A stretch of DNA of 7,502 nt from Competibacteraceae bacterium UBA3908. GTDB taxonomy: Bacteria > Pseudomonadota > Gammaproteobacteria > Competibacterales > Competibacteraceae. Numbering within the stretch: position 1 is the first letter of the stretch; the number at the start of each line of letters is the position of its first letter. A program made the position numbers and the translations under genes. Below are positions 5,636 through 7,502 of the stretch, piece after piece. The DNA lies in the NCBI GenBank assembly GCA_002391525.1, contig DGFE01000099.1, forward strand, positions 16,865-24,366. Reading direction: 5' to 3'. The notes under the pieces are model-generated. The model had not been told where the DNA came from. It ran no database searches and saw only the letters and a list, made by a program, of their open reading frames with translations.

Positions 5636-7270
5636 ATGATCAGCCCCGAACCCTTATCCACCGCCGACATCGGCTTTCCGATCCTGAGCCTGTTGATCGT
5701 GCTGCCGCTGGCCTGGGCGTTGGCGCTGCCGTTCCTTCGAGAGAACCGCGCCGTGCGCGTCGTGGCGCTGGTCGGAGCCGGGCTGGAACTGGCCCTGGCG
5801 CTGGCGATGCTGGCCGCGCTGCGCCCGGAAGTCGCCGGGATGCAACTCGTGGAACGGTCATCCTGGATTCCCAGCCTGAACGTCCACTACCTGCTGGGGA
5901 TCGACGGCATCGCCGCCCTGTTCCCGCCGCTGACGGCGCTGCTGTTCTGTGCCGTCATCCTGTCCTCCTGGACCAGCATCCAGACCATGCCCCGGCTGTA
6001 TTTCGCCCTGCTGCTGGCGCTGGAGAGCGCGACCATGGGCGTGTTCTGCGCCCTGGATCTGGTGCTGTTCTTCCTGTTCTGGGAACTGACGCTGGTCCCC
6101 ATCTATTTCCTGATCAGCCTGTGGGGCATCGGGCCGGAACGGCGCTTCGCCGCAATCAAGTACACCCTGTTCATGCTGGCCGGCGGGATCCCGCTGCTGT
6201 TCGCCATCCTGTTGCTCGGGCTCCATCACGCCGGCGTCGTGGGCGCGCCGGTTCCCGGCGGGCTGTCGTTCGACTACCTGACCCTGCTCGAACAGCCGCT
6301 GCCCGCTCATTCACAGACCGCTGTCTTTCTGCTGCTGTTTTTCGGCTTTGCCGTCAAGGCACCACTGTTTCCATTCCATACCTGGTTGCCGACCGTGCTG
6401 CGGGAGGGGCCGGTGGGATTGAGCGCGCTGCTGGTGGGACTCAAACTGGGCGCGTTCGGCATCCTGCGCTTTGCCCTGCCGCTGGCCCCGACGGCGGCCC
6501 ATGAATATTTCTGGCTGATGACGGCGCTGGGCGGGTTCGGCACGCTCTACGGAGCGCTGGTGGCACTGCGACAGGCCAACCTCCGCAAGCTGCTGGCGTT
6601 CTCCAGCGTGAGCCATGTCGGGTTGGTGATCTTGGGCATCGCCACCCTGAATCTCCAGGGCGTACAGGGCGCGTTGTTTCAACTGGTGAATTTCGGAGTG
6701 ATCGCGGGCGGCCTCATGCTTCTCGCCGGTTTCCTGCACCATCGGCTGGGCACGACCGATCTGGCCAGCCTGGGTGGACTGGCGAAGCCGTTGCCGTTGC
6801 TCGCCGCCTTTTTCCTGCTGCTCGGGATGGCCGCCATCGGCTTGCCGGGAACCAGCGGCTTCGTCGCCGAACTGTTGATCCTGCTGGGGATCTTGCAGGT
6901 CTCCGCCGGTCTGGCGCTCGTGGCCCTGACGGGCGTGATTCTGAGCGCCGCCTATTTCCTGGGCTTCTTCCAGCGGGCGTTCCTGGGGCCGGTGGCCAGT
7001 CCCGACGCGGCTTCCACCATGGACCTGCGACCGCGCGAGCTGCTGATCGCGGGCGTGCTGGGGGTGTTGGCGCTGGTCGGAGGATTCTTCCCCCATCTGG
7101 TGCAGGGCGTCACGGAAGGCGCGGCGCGCGTCTGGGTGGCACGGATGGTGGCCGGACGGGCTGCCTCTGTCGGAGATGCCGGCTTGCGGGATGGGATGAC
7201 GCCTGGCTCCGGCGGCGCCCGCCTTGCGCGTTCCGACAGAGGAACGCGATTTGATTTTCCAGTAAAATGA
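5636..7270 (+). CDS. NuoM-like proton-conducting antiporter subunit of the dab-type locus
   Basis: This 544-residue polytopic membrane protein of the Mrp/Nuo antiporter family is closest in pattern to NuoM. Canonical channel residues are present: Glu150 in TM5 (LFFLFWELTLVPIYFL), Lys241 in TM7 (FAVKAPLFPFHTWLP), Lys270 in TM8 (GLKLGAFGILRFALPL) and Glu412 in TM12 (LPGTSGFVAELLILLG). The usual His of the INHG motif is Phe353 (VNFGV). Unlike the NuoM-like half of the upstream fusion, this protein therefore looks competent for ion translocation. The last 37 residues or so (508-544) are Gly/Ser/Arg-rich, polar and unlike the family. No clear Shine-Dalgarno precedes the ATG at 5636, and the frame has no earlier start, so translation may be weak or depend on read-through. 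No other complex I genes are nearby. The role is probably an additional ion-conducting module of the DabA-containing complex, though the automatic name would be NADH-quinone oxidoreductase subunit M. Confidence 0.88.
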   Translation: MISPEPLSTADIGFPILSLLIVLPLAWALALPFLRENRAVRVVALVGAGLELALALAMLAALRPEVAGMQLVERSSWIPSLNVHYLLGIDGIAALFPPLTALLFCAVILSSWTSIQTMPRLYFALLLALESATMGVFCALDLVLFFLFWELTLVPIYFLISLWGIGPERRFAAIKYTLFMLAGGIPLLFAILLLGLHHAGVVGAPVPGGLSFDYLTLLEQPLPAHSQTAVFLLLFFGFAVKAPLFPFHTWLPTVLREGPVGLSALLVGLKLGAFGILRFALPLAPTAAHEYFWLMTALGGFGTLYGALVALRQANLRKLLAFSSVSHVGLVILGIATLNLQGVQGALFQLVNFGVIAGGLMLLAGFLHHRLGTTDLASLGGLAKPLPLLAAFFLLLGMAAIGLPGTSGFVAELLILLGILQVSAGLALVALTGVILSAAYFLGFFQRAFLGPVASPDAASTMDLRPRELLIAGVLGVLALVGGFFPHLVQGVTEGAARVWVARMVAGRAASVGDAGLRDGMTPGSGGARLARSDRGTRFDFPVK

Positions 7271-7278
7271 AAGAGTTG

Positions 7279-7305
7279 AAAAAAAGCCGCTGGCGGGCCA
7301 GCGGC
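7279..7305 (-). terminator. strong intrinsic terminator for minus-strand transcription
   Basis: A perfect 8-bp stem, GCCGCTGG (7286-7293) and CCAGCGGC (7298-7305), encloses a 4-base loop. On the minus strand it is followed by seven T (plus-strand A-run 7279-7285). On the plus strand the hairpin is followed by AAAATACC, so it lacks the U-tract needed to terminate the operon ending at 7270. It therefore most likely ends a convergent transcript from the right. Confidence 0.7.
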
Positions 7306-7409
7306 AAAATACCTCAGAGCACTTCAACCATCACAACTTAGGAGGAGAGGGCGCCATCTTACCGCCTGGCGCGAAGCGTGAGCGGCCAGCGCTAACGTAC
7401 CCCGACCGC

Positions 7410-7502
7410 TTACTTATGCATATCGGCAGTTTCCAACTTGTCTTTAGGGTGACAGCGCAATAATTTTTGCCTGTCCCGCCAGCCGAGGTTCCATCCCGCG
7501 GA
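7410..7502 (-). CDS. possible C-terminal end of an unrecognised protein, cut by window edge
   Basis: A minus-strand frame is open from the right edge for 30 codons to a TAA at 7410-7412. It reads DRQKLLRCHPKDKLETADMHK near its end (residues 10-30), a polar, helix-friendly composition that looks plausibly coding. The strong minus-strand terminator 105 bases further on supports a gene coming from the right. I do not recognise the family. A second minus-strand frame is also open from the edge to a TGA at 7331-7333, so the frame is not certain. The intervening 7306-7409 holds an imperfect GC-rich hairpin (7366-7389) and no other gene I can support. Confidence 0.3.
   Translation of the reverse strand, partial: SAGWNLGWRDRQKLLRCHPKDKLETADMHK

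Noticed and set aside
1731..7270. Respiratory complex I (nuo) operon
   Set aside because: No other Nuo subunit is present. The DUF2309 partner, the fusion and the inserted SDR-fold gene fit a dab-type locus better.
7286..7305. Plus-strand terminator for the operon ending at 7270
   Set aside because: The plus-strand sequence after the stem is AAAATACC with no T-run. The T-run lies on the minus strand.
6311..7327. Minus-strand 338-residue open frame opposite the NuoM-like gene
   Set aside because: Antisense artefact. It would also begin upstream of, and read through, the minus-strand terminator.
1..7502. CRISPR array, tRNA, rRNA or complete insertion sequence
   Set aside because: No regularly spaced repeats, recognisable RNA gene structure or transposase was found by inspection.

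Overview
The window is GC-rich bacterial DNA with tightly packed genes. Composition and gene content fit a proteobacterium, possibly a gammaproteobacterium with sulfur-oxidising, nitrifying or autotrophic relatives. That placement is an inference; no marker gene is present.

Layout on the plus strand. (1) The 3' part of dabA (DUF2309), the zinc-containing, carbonic-anhydrase-like subunit of a DAB-type inorganic carbon accumulation complex, enters from the left edge and stops at 1358. (2) A short interruption (about 1340-1644) carries, on the minus strand, an intact VapB-type antitoxin gene and only the first ~20 codons of its vapC toxin partner. (3) A 1034-residue membrane protein (1731-4835) fuses a NuoL/DabB-like half, a mostly polar middle segment and a NuoM-like half. 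(4) A 227-residue short-chain dehydrogenase/reductase-fold protein (4882-5565) carries both sequence signatures of halohydrin dehalogenases (T-x4-F-x-G and S-x12-Y-x3-R) instead of the usual SDR motifs. (5) A separate NuoM-like antiporter subunit (5636-7270) keeps all the expected proton-channel charges. (6) At the right edge a minus-strand intrinsic terminator (7279-7305) and a weakly supported ORF end (7410-7502) suggest a convergent gene coming in from the right.

How the genes may work together. DabA with a NuoL-like partner is an established energy-coupled CO2-hydrating pair: proton flow through the membrane subunit is thought to drive one-way CO2-to-bicarbonate conversion in the cytoplasmic DabA. 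This locus belongs to a larger type with several Mrp/Nuo-type antiporter modules: two inside the fusion and one separate. The second module of the fusion has lost the canonical TM5 glutamate, TM7 lysine and TM12 glutamate, while the separate NuoM-like protein has all three. The complex may therefore combine active and structural modules.

The least expected element is the halohydrin-dehalogenase-like gene between the membrane genes. Either it is an unrelated passenger or it has been recruited to this locus. No other Nuo genes are present, so this does not look like a respiratory complex I operon.
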